DNA from: Glycomyces lechevalierae
GTDB lineage: Bacteria > Actinomycetota > Actinomycetes > Mycobacteriales > Micromonosporaceae
DNA: 64,000 nt
Direction of reading: 5' to 3'
Assembly: GCF_027622945.1 (NCBI RefSeq)
Contig: NZ_JAPZVQ010000010.1
Location: forward strand, 24,799 to 88,798
Every line of letters begins with the position of its first letter. Within the stretch, counting starts at the first letter, position 1. A program made the position numbers and the translations under genes. This document shows, piece after piece, positions 9,988 through 23,126 of the stretch. The notes beneath the pieces are model-generated. The model worked only from the letters and a program-made list of their open reading frames with translations, ran no database searches and was not told where the DNA came from.

Positions 9988-11181
9988 TTAGGCGACGGCC
10001 TCTGCGTTCGAGCCTTGGATCGCGGCGGGGGCCGCGACGTGCTTGCGGCGCGTCGGCATGCCCATGGTCGGGTTCGAGGCCGCCCAGGCGGCGCTCTTGC
10101 AGATGAGCTCCTTGTAGACCGCGGCGGTCCGGCCGCCGAGCCAGCCGGTCTTGACCTGGTCGTCGGGGGTCACGAACTGGATCAGGCCTTCGTTGCGGCC
10201 CAGCGAGATGCACTGCTGGAAGTAGGCGAGCCCGGTCTTGCCGCGCTTGCCGCCGGTCAGCTCGGCCGCGATGGTGTCGGCGGCGATCCAGGCCATCGGG
10301 GTGCCGCTCGCGCACGACATGCGCAGCGGCTTGCCGACGTCGCTCATCGCGTAGGCCGCGTCGCCGGCGGCGAACACGTCCGGGTGCGAGACCGACCGCA
10401 TGTCGCGGTCCACGACGATCTGGCCCCGGTCGGTGACCTCCACGGTGGTCGCGGCGGCGATCGGGTGGACCGCGAAACCGGCGGTCCAGATCGTGAGCGC
10501 GGCCGGGATCGTGCCGGTCCCGGTCTCGACCGCGTCGGCGCGGACCGCCGTGACGGCGGCGTGCTCGTGGACGGTGATGCCGAGTTTCGCGGCGACCTTG
10601 CGCAGGTGCGCCTGGGCCTTCGGGGTGAGCCAGTCGCCGAAGCCGCCGCGGACGGCGATCGCGACGTCCAGGTCCGGGCGGGCCTCGGCGATCTCGGTGA
10701 CCGCCTCGACGCCGGTGAGGCCGCCGCCGACGACCACGACGGTCTGCCCGGCGTCCATGCGCGCCAAGCGCTCCCGGACCTTCAGCGCGCCGGGCCGGCT
10801 CGCGAGTTCGTGGGCGTGCTCGGCGGTGCCCGGGACGCCCATGTCGTTCCAGCGGCTGCCGAGGGCGTAGACGAGCGTGTCGTACTCGAGCTCCGCCGCG
10901 CCGTCCGCGTCGATGACGGCGACGGTCTTGCGGTCGGCGTCCACCGCGGTGACCTGGGCGAGCCGCAGTTCGACGCCGGTGCCCGCCAGCATCTCCGCGA
11001 GCGGGCGGACCTTGAGGTCCTGGCCGGCGGCGACCTGGTGCATGCGGACGCGTTCGACGAAGTCGGGTTCGGCGTTGACGAGGGTGATGCGGACGTCCTC
11101 GGGGCTCAGCTTCCGCGCGAGGCGGCCGGCGGCGTTGGCACCGGCGTAGCCGGCGCCGAGGACGATGATGCGGTGCTGCAT
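9988..11181 (-). CDS. NAD(P)/FAD-dependent oxidoreductase, NDH-2-like
   Basis: This 397-residue flavoprotein carries an N-terminal FAD-binding GAGYAGANAAGRLARK motif, a second dinucleotide motif VVVVGGGLTGVEAVTEIAE (about residues 140-160) for NAD(P)H, and a late FAD-contact DVFAAGDAAY motif. It resembles type II NADH dehydrogenases and related disulfide-reductase-fold enzymes, with no obvious membrane segment. An AGGAG ribosome site supports the ATG at 11181. It lies 91 bases downstream of an ECF41 sigma factor gene in the same orientation, the arrangement known for ECF41 sigma factors and their cognate oxidoreductase (COE) targets, so it is probably the regulon member. Confidence 0.9.
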   Translation of the reverse strand: MQHRIIVLGAGYAGANAAGRLARKLSPEDVRITLVNAEPDFVERVRMHQVAAGQDLKVRPLAEMLAGTGVELRLAQVTAVDADRKTVAVIDADGAAELEYDTLVYALGSRWNDMGVPGTAEHAHELASRPGALKVRERLARMDAGQTVVVVGGGLTGVEAVTEIAEARPDLDVAIAVRGGFGDWLTPKAQAHLRKVAAKLGITVHEHAAVTAVRADAVETGTGTIPAALTIWTAGFAVHPIAAATTVEVTDRGQIVVDRDMRSVSHPDVFAAGDAAYAMSDVGKPLRMSCASGTPMAWIAADTIAAELTGGKRGKTGLAYFQQCISLGRNEGLIQFVTPDDQVKTGWLGGRTAAVYKELICKSAAWAASNPTMGMPTRRKHVAAPAAIQGSNAEAVA

Positions 11182-11229
11182 GGTCTTGCTCCTGTCTGGC
11201 TTGGGTTCGCCACTTGAACCGGGCAGCCC

Positions 11230-11270
11230 CCGGATCCCTGACAGGAACATAGAGTGAAGCGCGTCACATG
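11230..11270 (-). promoter_or_regulatory. Candidate ECF41-type promoter before the oxidoreductase
   Basis: Reading on the minus strand, the intergenic region has TGTGACG at about 11268-11262 followed 18 bases later by TGTC. Published ECF41 promoters have TGTCACA and CGTC at similar spacing, so the match is partial only. I list it because of the genomic pairing. It is not a confident site. Confidence 0.3.
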
Positions 11271-11272
11271 CC

Positions 11273-12220
11273 TTAAAAAGCGGCGGTGACCAGCGGTTCG
11301 CCGTGGTCGACCGTGTTCCACTGGGCGGTCGCGCGCTCGAGCTTGTCCGGGTTGATCTGGTTGCGGAACGCGGTGAGGCCGTCCTCGCCGACCTCCAGGA
11401 CCATCACGCCGACGACGCGGCCGTCCAGGACCGCGACCGCCGCCGGCTCCCCGTTGGCGGTCCACGCGTAGACCTGCGGCGAGCCGCCCATGATGGCGCG
11501 CTTGGACTTCGCGGGCCGGAACAGGCCCCACAGGAACTTCGCGACCGCCGTCGCGCCCTCGAACGGCTTGGTGCGGGCGGGAAGCTTCCCGCCGCCGTCG
11601 CCGACCGCGGAGGCGTTCTCGGTGAGGAGCTGGACCAGCGGCTCGAGCGAGCCGCCCGTCGCGGCGGCAAGGAACTCCTCGACGATGCGCCGCGCGTCGG
11701 CCTCGTCGATCTCCTTGCGCGGCTTGCCGTCAGCGAGGTGCTTCTTGGCGCGGTGGTAGATCTGCGCGCTCGCCGCCTCGGTGAGGTCGAGGAACCCGGC
11801 GATCTCGCGATGCGGGTACTCGAAGGCCTCCCGCAGCACGTACACGCCGCGCTCCACCGGCGTCAGCCGCTCCATCAGCGTGAGCATCGCGAACGACACC
11901 GACTCGCGCTGCTCGGCGGTGTCCGCCGGGCCGAGCATCGGGTCGCCCGGGAACAGCGGCTCGGGCAGCCACTCGCCCACATAGGTCTCGCGCCGGGCCC
12001 GCGCCGACGTGAGCTGGTTGAGGCACAGATTGGTGAGCACCTTCGTCAGCCACGCCTCGGGCACGTCGATCCGGTCGCGGTCGGCCGCCTGCCAGCGCAG
12101 GAAGACCTCCTGGACGGCGTCCTCGGCTTCGCCCGCCGAGCCGAGGAGGCGGTAGGCGATGGCCTCCAGGCGGGGCCTGGAGGCCTCGAACCGGTCGAGT
12201 TCGGTCATGGTCACGGGCAT
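11273..12220 (-). CDS. ECF41-family RNA polymerase sigma factor with SnoaL-like C-terminal domain
   Basis: This 315-residue extracytoplasmic-function sigma factor has region 2 (about residues 10-80, AEDAVQEVFLRWQ) and region 4 (about 115-170, LTPVERGVYVLREAFEYPHREIA). A ~120-residue C-terminal extension related to SnoaL folds follows. Three hallmark motifs of ECF41 are visible: WLPEPL between sigma regions 2 and 4, DGGGK, and NPDKL near the end. In this group the extension replaces an anti-sigma factor and modulates activity, and the usual target is the neighbouring oxidoreductase-type gene. The start is the ATG at 12220 (MPVTMTELD), because sequence further upstream belongs to the neighbouring gene. 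Confidence 0.93.
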   Translation of the reverse strand: MPVTMTELDRFEASRPRLEAIAYRLLGSAGEAEDAVQEVFLRWQAADRDRIDVPEAWLTKVLTNLCLNQLTSARARRETYVGEWLPEPLFPGDPMLGPADTAEQRESVSFAMLTLMERLTPVERGVYVLREAFEYPHREIAGFLDLTEAASAQIYHRAKKHLADGKPRKEIDEADARRIVEEFLAAATGGSLEPLVQLLTENASAVGDGGGKLPARTKPFEGATAVAKFLWGLFRPAKSKRAIMGGSPQVYAWTANGEPAAVAVLDGRVVGVMVLEVGEDGLTAFRNQINPDKLERATAQWNTVDHGEPLVTAAF

Positions 12221-12279
12221 GGTCCGATCGTAGCCCGCGAACCGGCCCGCTCGTCGAGTCCGGATGCGCCCCTGCGCTT

Positions 12280-13068
12280 CTAGACCTCCTTGACGCAGTA
12301 GACCGCGGTGATCGAGTCGAGATCGGGGTCCCAGTCGCGGCCGGCCGCGATCGCGGTGTCCGTGTAGTAGTAGTTCGTGTTGCCGGTGCCCTCGCAGGCG
12401 TCCGCGGCCGCGACCGAGTGGGCCGGGTCGGTCGGCTCCGGGTCGGCCGGGCTCTGCACGACCTTCAGGACCTCCCAGTACGCGGCGTCCGAGGAGCAGT
12501 CGACCACGTAGAAGCCCGCGGGGTTGTTCTCGATGCACTCGCCTTCGGCCGGCACCCGGTAGACCGACTCGCCCTCGGTGGTCGCCTCCTCCTCCGAAGG
12601 CTCCTCGGCCTCGGTGGTCTCCTCGGCTGCCTCGGAGGTCGCCGCCTCCGAGGTGGACTCCTGCGGATCGGGGTCCTCGTCGCCGCCGCCCATGTTGAGC
12701 GCCAGGACGATCCCGCCGCCGATCACGGCCACCACGACCACGATCAAGGTGATGATCAGCGGCGTGTTCGAGGACCCGCCGCCGGGCGGCGGGGGCGCGG
12801 CCTGGCCGGGCTGGAACGCGCCGCCGGGCGGGCCCACCGGGGGCTGCTGGTAGCCGCCGGTCTGCGGGTACGCGGGCCCGGGGGAGTACGGCTGCCCGGG
12901 CGGGGCGCTGGCGGGGTGGTTCGGCGCAGACGGGTAGCCGACGCCGGGGCCGTACGGGTCGGGGCGGGAGTACGGGTCGGCGTCGGTCGTGTAGTGCTGA
13001 GGGGCGGAGGGCTGGCCGTATCCCGGCGACTGATTGGGGTCGTAGGGGTTCGGCGGGGGATAGGTCAT
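12280..13068 (-). CDS. LppU/SCO3897-like membrane protein with one four-cysteine module
   Basis: The 262-residue protein starts MTYPPP and has a ~100-residue Pro/Gly/Tyr/Gln-rich cytoplasmic region, one membrane helix (about 104-125), an acidic Glu/Ser/Thr linker, and a compact outer domain. The domain pattern is GEC, VDC, AYW, a third Cys, NYYY and a terminal VYCV, i.e. four cysteines likely forming two disulfides. This fits the LppU/SCO3897 family of actinobacterial membrane proteins, whose function is unknown. A close relative with two such modules lies upstream in the same direction. It ends 59 bases before the ECF41 sigma gene. Confidence 0.8.
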   Translation of the reverse strand: MTYPPPNPYDPNQSPGYGQPSAPQHYTTDADPYSRPDPYGPGVGYPSAPNHPASAPPGQPYSPGPAYPQTGGYQQPPVGPPGGAFQPGQAAPPPPGGGSSNTPLIITLIVVVVAVIGGGIVLALNMGGGDEDPDPQESTSEAATSEAAEETTEAEEPSEEEATTEGESVYRVPAEGECIENNPAGFYVVDCSSDAAYWEVLKVVQSPADPEPTDPAHSVAAADACEGTGNTNYYYTDTAIAAGRDWDPDLDSITAVYCVKEV

Positions 13069-13290
13069 GGGGTTCTCCGTCGCGTGGCCGGGCTCAAGGG
13101 GCGTTGTGGATGCGCTTGGCCTCCATTCTATGGCTCCACTGCGACGTCCCGCTCACTTCAGTCGCCGCGAACGCTCGAACGCCACACTGGTCACACCGCT
13201 CCGGGAACGCCGAAGGGCCGCTCCCGAAAGCGGCGCGCCTCGGGGTGTTCGACGGCCTGGATCGCCCCGCGCATTCGAAGGCATGAAAAA

Positions 13291-13319
13291 GGGCCGCCGC
13301 CGGACTCCGGCGGCGGCCC
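13291..13319 (-). terminator. Intrinsic terminator after the two-module LppU-like gene
   Basis: A perfect 13-bp stem (GGGCCGCCGCCGG and complement) with an ACT loop is followed, on the minus strand, by five T residues. It lies 23 bases beyond the stop of the 13342-14295 gene and separates it from its paralogue. The remaining intergenic sequence from 13069 to 13290 shows no gene or clear promoter. Confidence 0.85.
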
Positions 13320-13341
13320 CAATGGCCGAAAGGCTTGCAGG

Positions 13342-14295
13342 TCAGACGTTGTCGCTGCTGCAGTAGGCGAGGTACACGAGCCCGTCGCCACCCGTCACCG
13401 GAGTGGCGTAATAGTCCGAGTTCGGGCAGCCGCCGAGGGCGGTGGTCGAGTCGAACGAGGCCTCGTCGACCGGCGGGTCGTAGGTCTCGACCTCGTCGAC
13501 CAGGTAGAGCGCCAGCGTGTTCGAGCAGTCGAAGGTCCGCAGGCTGTCGTCGGTGCAGGAGCCGGTGTCGGGCGTGACCGGGCGGCCGCCGTCGGCGTCC
13601 TCCTTGTCGATCGCCTCGACGCAGTAGAGGTAGTCGACCGGGCCGCCCGTGCCCGAGATCTCCTCGGTGTAGACGTACTGGTACGACTTCCACAGCGCGC
13701 CCGGGGTCCAGCCCATGTACTCCGCGCCGCAGACCGTGCCCGCGATCGACGGGTCGGTTAGGGCGCCGCTGTAGTCGACCTCGGCGCCCGAGTCGTCGGA
13801 GACCTGGGTGATCGTCCAGTACGCGGCCGGGTCGTCGCAGGGGACGACCAGGTCCGCGCCCGCGGTGGCGGTCGCGTCGGACATGCAGTCGCCGACCTCG
13901 GCCGCCTCTGCGGCGTCCATCTCCTCGTCGGAGAGGGTGGTGTCGGTGCTGTCCGAGTCGCTGCCGCCCGAGTCGCCGGCGAAGGCCCGCACGATGACGA
14001 TGATGATGCCGATGACGAGCACGCCGACACCGCCGAGGATCTTGGCGACGAGTCCGCCGCCACCGCCCCCCGAGGTCGGCGGCATGGGCGGCGGGCCGTA
14101 CGGGTTGCCGGGCTGCTGCGGCGGCGGGAAGCCGGGCTGCTGGGGCGCGCCGTAGCCGGGCTGCTGCGGGGCGCTGAAACCGGGCTGGGACGGCTGGCCG
14201 TAAGGCTGCTGCTGGGGGGCGTACCCGCCCTGCTGCGGCGGGTAGCCCGGCTGCTGCGGCTGCTGTCCGTAGCCAGGGGGCGGGGGATAGGTCAT
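13342..14295 (-). CDS. LppU/SCO3897-like membrane protein with two four-cysteine modules
   Basis: The 317-residue protein begins MTYPPPPGYG and has a Gln/Pro/Gly repeat-rich cytoplasmic region (PQQPGY-type repeats, about 90 residues), one membrane helix (about 97-118) and an acidic linker. Two tandem copies of the outer module follow, the first from GDCMS to YLYCVEA and the second from GSCTDD to LAYCSS. Both repeat the pattern G-x-C, x-C, aromatic, C, Y, YC seen once in the downstream paralogue, so this gene arose by internal duplication of that unit. An AAGGAG site sits ten bases before the ATG at 14295. Function unknown; a cell-surface role is inferred. Confidence 0.8.
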   Translation of the reverse strand: MTYPPPPGYGQQPQQPGYPPQQGGYAPQQQPYGQPSQPGFSAPQQPGYGAPQQPGFPPPQQPGNPYGPPPMPPTSGGGGGGLVAKILGGVGVLVIGIIIVIVRAFAGDSGGSDSDSTDTTLSDEEMDAAEAAEVGDCMSDATATAGADLVVPCDDPAAYWTITQVSDDSGAEVDYSGALTDPSIAGTVCGAEYMGWTPGALWKSYQYVYTEEISGTGGPVDYLYCVEAIDKEDADGGRPVTPDTGSCTDDSLRTFDCSNTLALYLVDEVETYDPPVDEASFDSTTALGGCPNSDYYATPVTGGDGLVYLAYCSSDNV

Positions 14296-14430
14296 TGGTG
14301 CATTGCTCCTTGCGAACGTACTGTGGTTGGGGGTACCTGCACGGGGGATGGGCACCGCGCGAGAAATGTGGGTTCACTCTAACCACCGGCCGCCACCGGC
14401 TCGCGTCGCCCGCCCCACCCGCACGGATCC

Positions 14431-14468
14431 GTTACGCGGCCATTACGAAGCGGTTGCGCCGTTTCCGT
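14431..14468 (+). promoter_or_regulatory. Candidate GlnR box upstream of gltB
   Basis: GTTAC (14431), ATTAC (14442) and GTTGC (14453) recur at exact 11-bp intervals, with a poor fourth half-site at 14464. Actinobacterial GlnR binds gTnAC and GaAAC elements at this period, so nitrogen control of gltBD is plausible. The match is partial. TACACT near 14542 may be the -10 box, about 110 bases before the start codon. The rest of 14296-14654 holds no gene I can support. Confidence 0.35.
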
Positions 14469-14654
14469 CGCACACGTGAGAAAAACCGCGCTACCTGCTC
14501 GGATCGTAGGACGATGGTGTCCATCAGATGAGCGATGCATTACACTCGTCTGACACTTTGCATTCTCTCGGGCCGACGTCGTCCCGTATGAAACACCGTA
14601 GTGCTCCGCGCCCCCACCTGCTGCTGGAGCCCTCGACGACGAAGGAGGCCACGG

Positions 14655-19158
<4,504 letters not shown>

Positions 19159-19166
<8 letters not shown>

Positions 19167-20628
19167 TCCGAGCGGATTCCTCGAGCACGGCCGCGAGGTG
19201 CCGAAGAAGCGCCCCGTGCCGGTGCGCATCCTCGACAACCGCGAGGTCTACACCCGCACGTCCAAGGCGATCGTGACGGCCCAGGCCTCGCGCTGCATGG
19301 ACTGCGGCATCCCGTTCTGCCACAACGGCTGTCCCCTCGGGAACCGGATTCCCGAGTGGAACGACCTGGCCCGCACGGGCCGGTGGGGCGCGGCGATCGA
19401 GCAGCTGCACGCGACGAACAACTTCCCGGAGTTCACCGGGCGGCTGTGCCCGGCGCCGTGCGAGGCGGCCTGCGTGCTGGGCATCGGGGACGACCCGGTG
19501 ACCATCAAGAACATCGAGGTCGAGATCATCGACCGCGCGTTCGACGACGCGAACGTCCGGCCGCAGCCGGCCGAGCTCGCCAGCGGCAAGTCCGTCGCGG
19601 TGGTCGGCTCGGGCCCGGCGGGCCTGGCGGCCGCCCAGCAGCTGGCCCGCGCGGGCCACGCGGTCACGGTGTACGAGCGCGACGACGCCCCCGGCGGCCT
19701 GCTGCGCTACGGCATCCCGGACTTCAAGCTGGAGAAGCACCAGATCGACCGCCGCATCGAGCAGATGCACGCCGAAGGCGTCGAGTTCGAGTGCGACGTC
19801 AACGTGGGCGTCGACATCACCGCCGAGGACCTGCGGGAACGCCACGACGCGGTGATCCTGGCCGTGGGCGCGCTCGAAGGGCGCGAGACGGAGCAGCCGG
19901 GCCGCGAGCTCGCCGGCATCCACCAGGCCATGGAGCACCTCGTGGGCGCCAACCAGGTCGTGGCGGGCAAGGCCCCGTTCGCGCCGATCGACGCCAAGGG
20001 CAAGCACGTCGTCATCATCGGCGGCGGCGACACCGGCGCGGACTGCCTGGGCGTGGCCCACCGGCAGGGCGCGGCCTCGGTGCGCCAGCTCGACCTGTAC
20101 CCGACCCCGCCGGAGCTCCGCGACGCGGGGAAGGACCCGTGGCCGACCTGGCCGGTCATCGTCCGCAACTACCCGGCGCACGAGGAGGGCGGCGAGCGCA
20201 ACTACGCGTCGGCCGCCGCCGAGTTCATCGGGGACGAGCACGGGCACGTCCGCCAGATGCGCTTCAGCGAGGTCCGGGTCGACAAGTCCCAGGGCCGCCG
20301 CGACATCATCCCGGTCGAGGGCACCGAGCAGATCGTGCCGGCCGACCTCGTCCTACTCGCGATCGGCTTCGCGGGCACCGAGGACCAGCCGCTGCTGCGG
20401 CAGTTCGGGATCGAGCGCAGCCGCCGCAACGTGATCGAATGCGGCGACGACTGGCAGACGGACGCGCCCGGCGTGTTCGTCGCGGGCGACGCCCACCGTG
20501 GAGCGTCGCTCATCGTGTGGGCCATCGCGGAAGGACGCGCGGCCGCCGCCGCGGCGCACAAGTTCCTCGGCGGTCAGACGGCGCTTCCGGCGCCGGTCGA
20601 ATCGAACGCACAGGCACTCGTCGCGTAA
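19159..20628 (+). CDS. gltD: Glutamate synthase, small (beta) subunit
   Basis: The 489-residue subunit oxidises NADPH and passes electrons to GltB. Its N-terminus carries the two cysteine groups that bind [4Fe-4S] clusters (CMDCGIPFCHNGC and CPAPCEAAC). Two Rossmann motifs follow, VAVVGSGPAGLAAAQQLA for FAD (about residue 150) and HVVIIGGGDTGADCLG for NADPH (about 290), then GVFVAGDAHRG near the end. It overlaps gltB by 8 bases and is the last gene of the pair: a long hairpin follows six bases after the stop. Confidence 0.98.
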
Positions 20629-20633
20629 GTGCA

Positions 20634-20684
20634 ATAGGCGGAATTGAGCCCAGTAAATATTTGCTCGGGCTCAATTCCGCCTAT
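20634..20684. terminator. Long perfect inverted repeat after gltD (terminator-like)
   Basis: An 18-bp perfect inverted repeat (left arm 20634-20651, right arm 20667-20684) encloses a 15-base AT-rich loop. It begins 6 bases after the gltD stop. There is no T run, so it may act as a stem-type terminator, an mRNA 3' stabiliser, or a protein site. Confidence 0.6.
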
Positions 20685-20733
20685 CTTCGATTTGCATTCC
20701 AGCACCGGTGAATTCCACCTCTCAACTGCGGAG

Positions 20734-20776
20734 ACCCTGCGAGTGCGAGTAGGCGTCCGATATAAGCTCGCAGGGT
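20734..20776 (+). promoter_or_regulatory. pyk promoter with flanking dyad; probable leaderless start
   Basis: TATAAG at 20761-20766 lies 8 bases before the GTG start of pyk, so transcription should begin at or next to the start codon, and no ribosome site is present. A perfect 10-bp inverted repeat, ACCCTGCGAG (20734-20743) and its complement (20767-20776), brackets the -10 box and overlaps the start codon. This is a likely operator. No good -35 box is visible. Confidence 0.5.
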
Positions 20777-22184
20777 GACTCGTAGAGCAAAAATCGTCTG
20801 CACCATCGGGCCTGCCACGGCCACGCCCGAGCGTATGGCCGGCCTGATCGACGCCGGCATGAACGTCGCCCGCATGAACTTCTCCCACGGCGCCCAGTCC
20901 GACCACGAGGCCGTCTACCAGATGGTCCGGGAGGCCGCCGAGGCCGCCGGGAAACCCGTCGCCATCCTGGCCGACATGCAGGGCCCCAAGATCCGCCTGG
21001 GCACCTTCGCGAACGGCGTCGAGCAGTGGGACGCGGGCGACCGCATCAAGATCACCTCCGACGACGTGGACGGCACCCACGACCGCGTCTCCTGCACCTA
21101 CAAGAAGCTCCCGGCGGAGGTCACCAAGGGCGACCGCCTCCTGGTCGACGACGGCAAGCTGGCGCTCGAAGTGCTCGGCGCCGACGACACCGACGTCGAG
21201 TGCCTCGTGGTCGAGGGCGGCCCGGTCTCGAACAACAAGGGCCTCTCGCTGCCGAACGTGAACATCTCCGTGCCGGCGCTGTCCGAGAAGGACATCTCCG
21301 ACATGAAGTTCGCGCTGAACCTCGGCGTGGACCTCATCGCGATGTCGTTCGTGCGCAGCCCCGACGACGCCCGCTTGGGCCACAAGGTGATGGACGAGGT
21401 CGGCGTGCGCCGCCCGATCATCGCGAAGGTCGAGAAGCCCGAGGCCGTCGCGCGCCTCGAGGAGATCGTCCGGGCCTTCGACGGCGTCATGGTCGCCCGC
21501 GGCGACCTGGGCGTCGAGATGCCCCTCGACGAGGTCCCGATCGTGCAGAAGGAGATCGTGCGCCTCTGCCGCGAGAACGCGAAGCCCGTCATCGTGGCCA
21601 CCCAGATGCTCGACTCGATGATCGAGAACGCCCGGCCCACCCGCGCCGAGGTCTCCGACGTCGCCAACGCCGTCCTCGACGGCACCGACGCCGTGATGCT
21701 CTCCGGCGAGACCTCGGTCGGCAAGTACCCGATCGGGACCGTGCGCACCATGGCCAAGATCGTGGAGACCACCGAGACCGGCCCGATCGCGCTGCGCGAG
21801 CTGCTGCACGACCCGAAGACGAAGTCCGGCGCGGTGACCCACGCGGCCGCCGACATCGCCGACGCGATCGGCGCGAAGGCCCTCGTCGCGTTCACCCAGA
21901 CCGGTGACACCGTCAAGCGCCTCGCCCGCCTCAAGCCGAACCGCCCGATCTACGGCCTCACCCCGATCGAGAGCGTCCGCAACCAGATGGCGCTCTCCTG
22001 GGGCACCGACTCGTACCTGGTCGAGCACGTGGACCACACCGACGCGATGTTCAAGCTGGTCGACCAGACCCTGCAGGAGCACCACCTGGCGCAGCCGGGC
22101 GACCTCGTCGTGATCGTGGCCGGCACCCCGGCCGGCACCCCCGGCTCGACGAACACCGTCCGGGTCCACCAGATCGGCTCCTGA
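20775..22184 (+). CDS. pyk: Pyruvate kinase
   Basis: This glycolytic enzyme converts phosphoenolpyruvate and ADP to pyruvate and ATP. The 469-residue protein has the N-terminal KIVCTIGPAT strand, MNVARMNFSHG (about residues 30-42), the catalytic lysine region IIAKVEKPEAV, the metal-site GVMVARGDLGVE (about 235-246), PVIVATQMLDSM, and the C-terminal regulatory domain. The GTG start is followed at once by the first core strand, which fits the leaderless promoter seen upstream. A thioesterase gene begins five bases after its stop, so the two are probably co-transcribed. Confidence 0.97.
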   Translation: MTRRAKIVCTIGPATATPERMAGLIDAGMNVARMNFSHGAQSDHEAVYQMVREAAEAAGKPVAILADMQGPKIRLGTFANGVEQWDAGDRIKITSDDVDGTHDRVSCTYKKLPAEVTKGDRLLVDDGKLALEVLGADDTDVECLVVEGGPVSNNKGLSLPNVNISVPALSEKDISDMKFALNLGVDLIAMSFVRSPDDARLGHKVMDEVGVRRPIIAKVEKPEAVARLEEIVRAFDGVMVARGDLGVEMPLDEVPIVQKEIVRLCRENAKPVIVATQMLDSMIENARPTRAEVSDVANAVLDGTDAVMLSGETSVGKYPIGTVRTMAKIVETTETGPIALRELLHDPKTKSGAVTHAAADIADAIGAKALVAFTQTGDTVKRLARLKPNRPIYGLTPIESVRNQMALSWGTDSYLVEHVDHTDAMFKLVDQTLQEHHLAQPGDLVVIVAGTPAGTPGSTNTVRVHQIGS

Positions 22185-22188
22185 ACCG

Positions 22189-23097
22189 TTGAGCAGCACT
22201 GGGCGTGAAGTCCTCGTAGGCCAGGACGCCGTGGACTCGCTCCTCGGCGTCCTCGACCTGGAGGAGATCGACAAGGGCCTCTTCCGGGGACCGCGCGCCG
22301 AAGGGGCCCACCAGCGGGTCTTCGGCGGCCAGGTCGCCGGCCAGGCGCTGGTGGCGGCCGGGCGCACCGTCCCGGCCGACCGGCGGGTGCACTCGCTGCA
22401 CGGCTACTTCGTGCGCCCCGGCGACTCGACGAAGCCGATCGTCTACCAGGTCGAGAACATCCGCGACGGCCGCTCCTTCTCCGTACGCCGTACGGTGGCG
22501 CTGCAGAACGGGCAGACGATCTTCTTCATGTCCGCCTCGTTCCACACCGGCGAGCGCGGCCTGGAGCACGCCGACCCGGCCCCCGACGGCCTGGCCCGGC
22601 CCGAGGACATCCCGCCGCTGAGCGAGCAGCTCAAGGCCCACCCGGACCGGCTCGGCATCTGGGCGCGCGTGCCGCGCCCGATCGACGTGCGCTACGCGGG
22701 CGGCGGCTCGGGCTTCTCGGCCTCGGGCGAGCGCCCCGCGCAGGAGCGCCAGCGGGTGTGGATGAAGGCGGACGGGCGCCTGCCCGACGACCCGCTCATC
22801 CACGTGTGCGTGCTCACCTACGCCTCGGACCTGACGCTGCTGGACTCGGTCCTGTCGCGCCACGGCGAGGTGTGGGGCCCCGGCGGCTACCTCGGCACGA
22901 GCCTGGACCACGCCCTGTGGTTCCACCGGCCGTTCCGCTTCGACGACTGGATCCTCTACGACTCGATGTCGCCGACCGCCGCCGACGGCCGCGGCCTGGC
23001 CCAGGGCCGGTTCTTCGACGCGCACGGGGTGCACCTCGCCTCGGCCACGCAGGAGGGCCTGCTCCGCCAGACCCCGGAACCCCCGGGCGTCCCCTAA
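22189..23097 (+). CDS. Acyl-CoA thioesterase II, TesB family
   Basis: This 302-residue double-hotdog thioesterase hydrolyses fatty acyl-CoA to free acid and CoA. The characteristic N-terminal segment GAHQRVFGGQVAGQALVAAG and a C-terminal hotdog with SLDHALWFHRPFRFDDWILYD are present. The frame can start at the TTG at 22189, five bases after the pyk stop. No clear ribosome site precedes it, so reinitiation after pyk is the simplest reading, and a later GTG near 22231 is possible. A strong hairpin follows. Confidence 0.9.
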   Translation: MSSTGREVLVGQDAVDSLLGVLDLEEIDKGLFRGPRAEGAHQRVFGGQVAGQALVAAGRTVPADRRVHSLHGYFVRPGDSTKPIVYQVENIRDGRSFSVRRTVALQNGQTIFFMSASFHTGERGLEHADPAPDGLARPEDIPPLSEQLKAHPDRLGIWARVPRPIDVRYAGGGSGFSASGERPAQERQRVWMKADGRLPDDPLIHVCVLTYASDLTLLDSVLSRHGEVWGPGGYLGTSLDHALWFHRPFRFDDWILYDSMSPTAADGRGLAQGRFFDAHGVHLASATQEGLLRQTPEPPGVP

Positions 23098-23126
23098 GGC
23101 GTTCCTTAGAAAGCTCCAATGCGCAC

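Noticed and set aside
13069-13290. A possible small gene between the LppU-like paralogues
   Set aside because: Short frames exist on both strands but none has a start with a ribosome site or protein-like composition.
20634-20684. Terminal inverted repeat of an insertion sequence
   Set aside because: No transposase, no target duplication and no second end; it sits just after a stop codon like a terminator.
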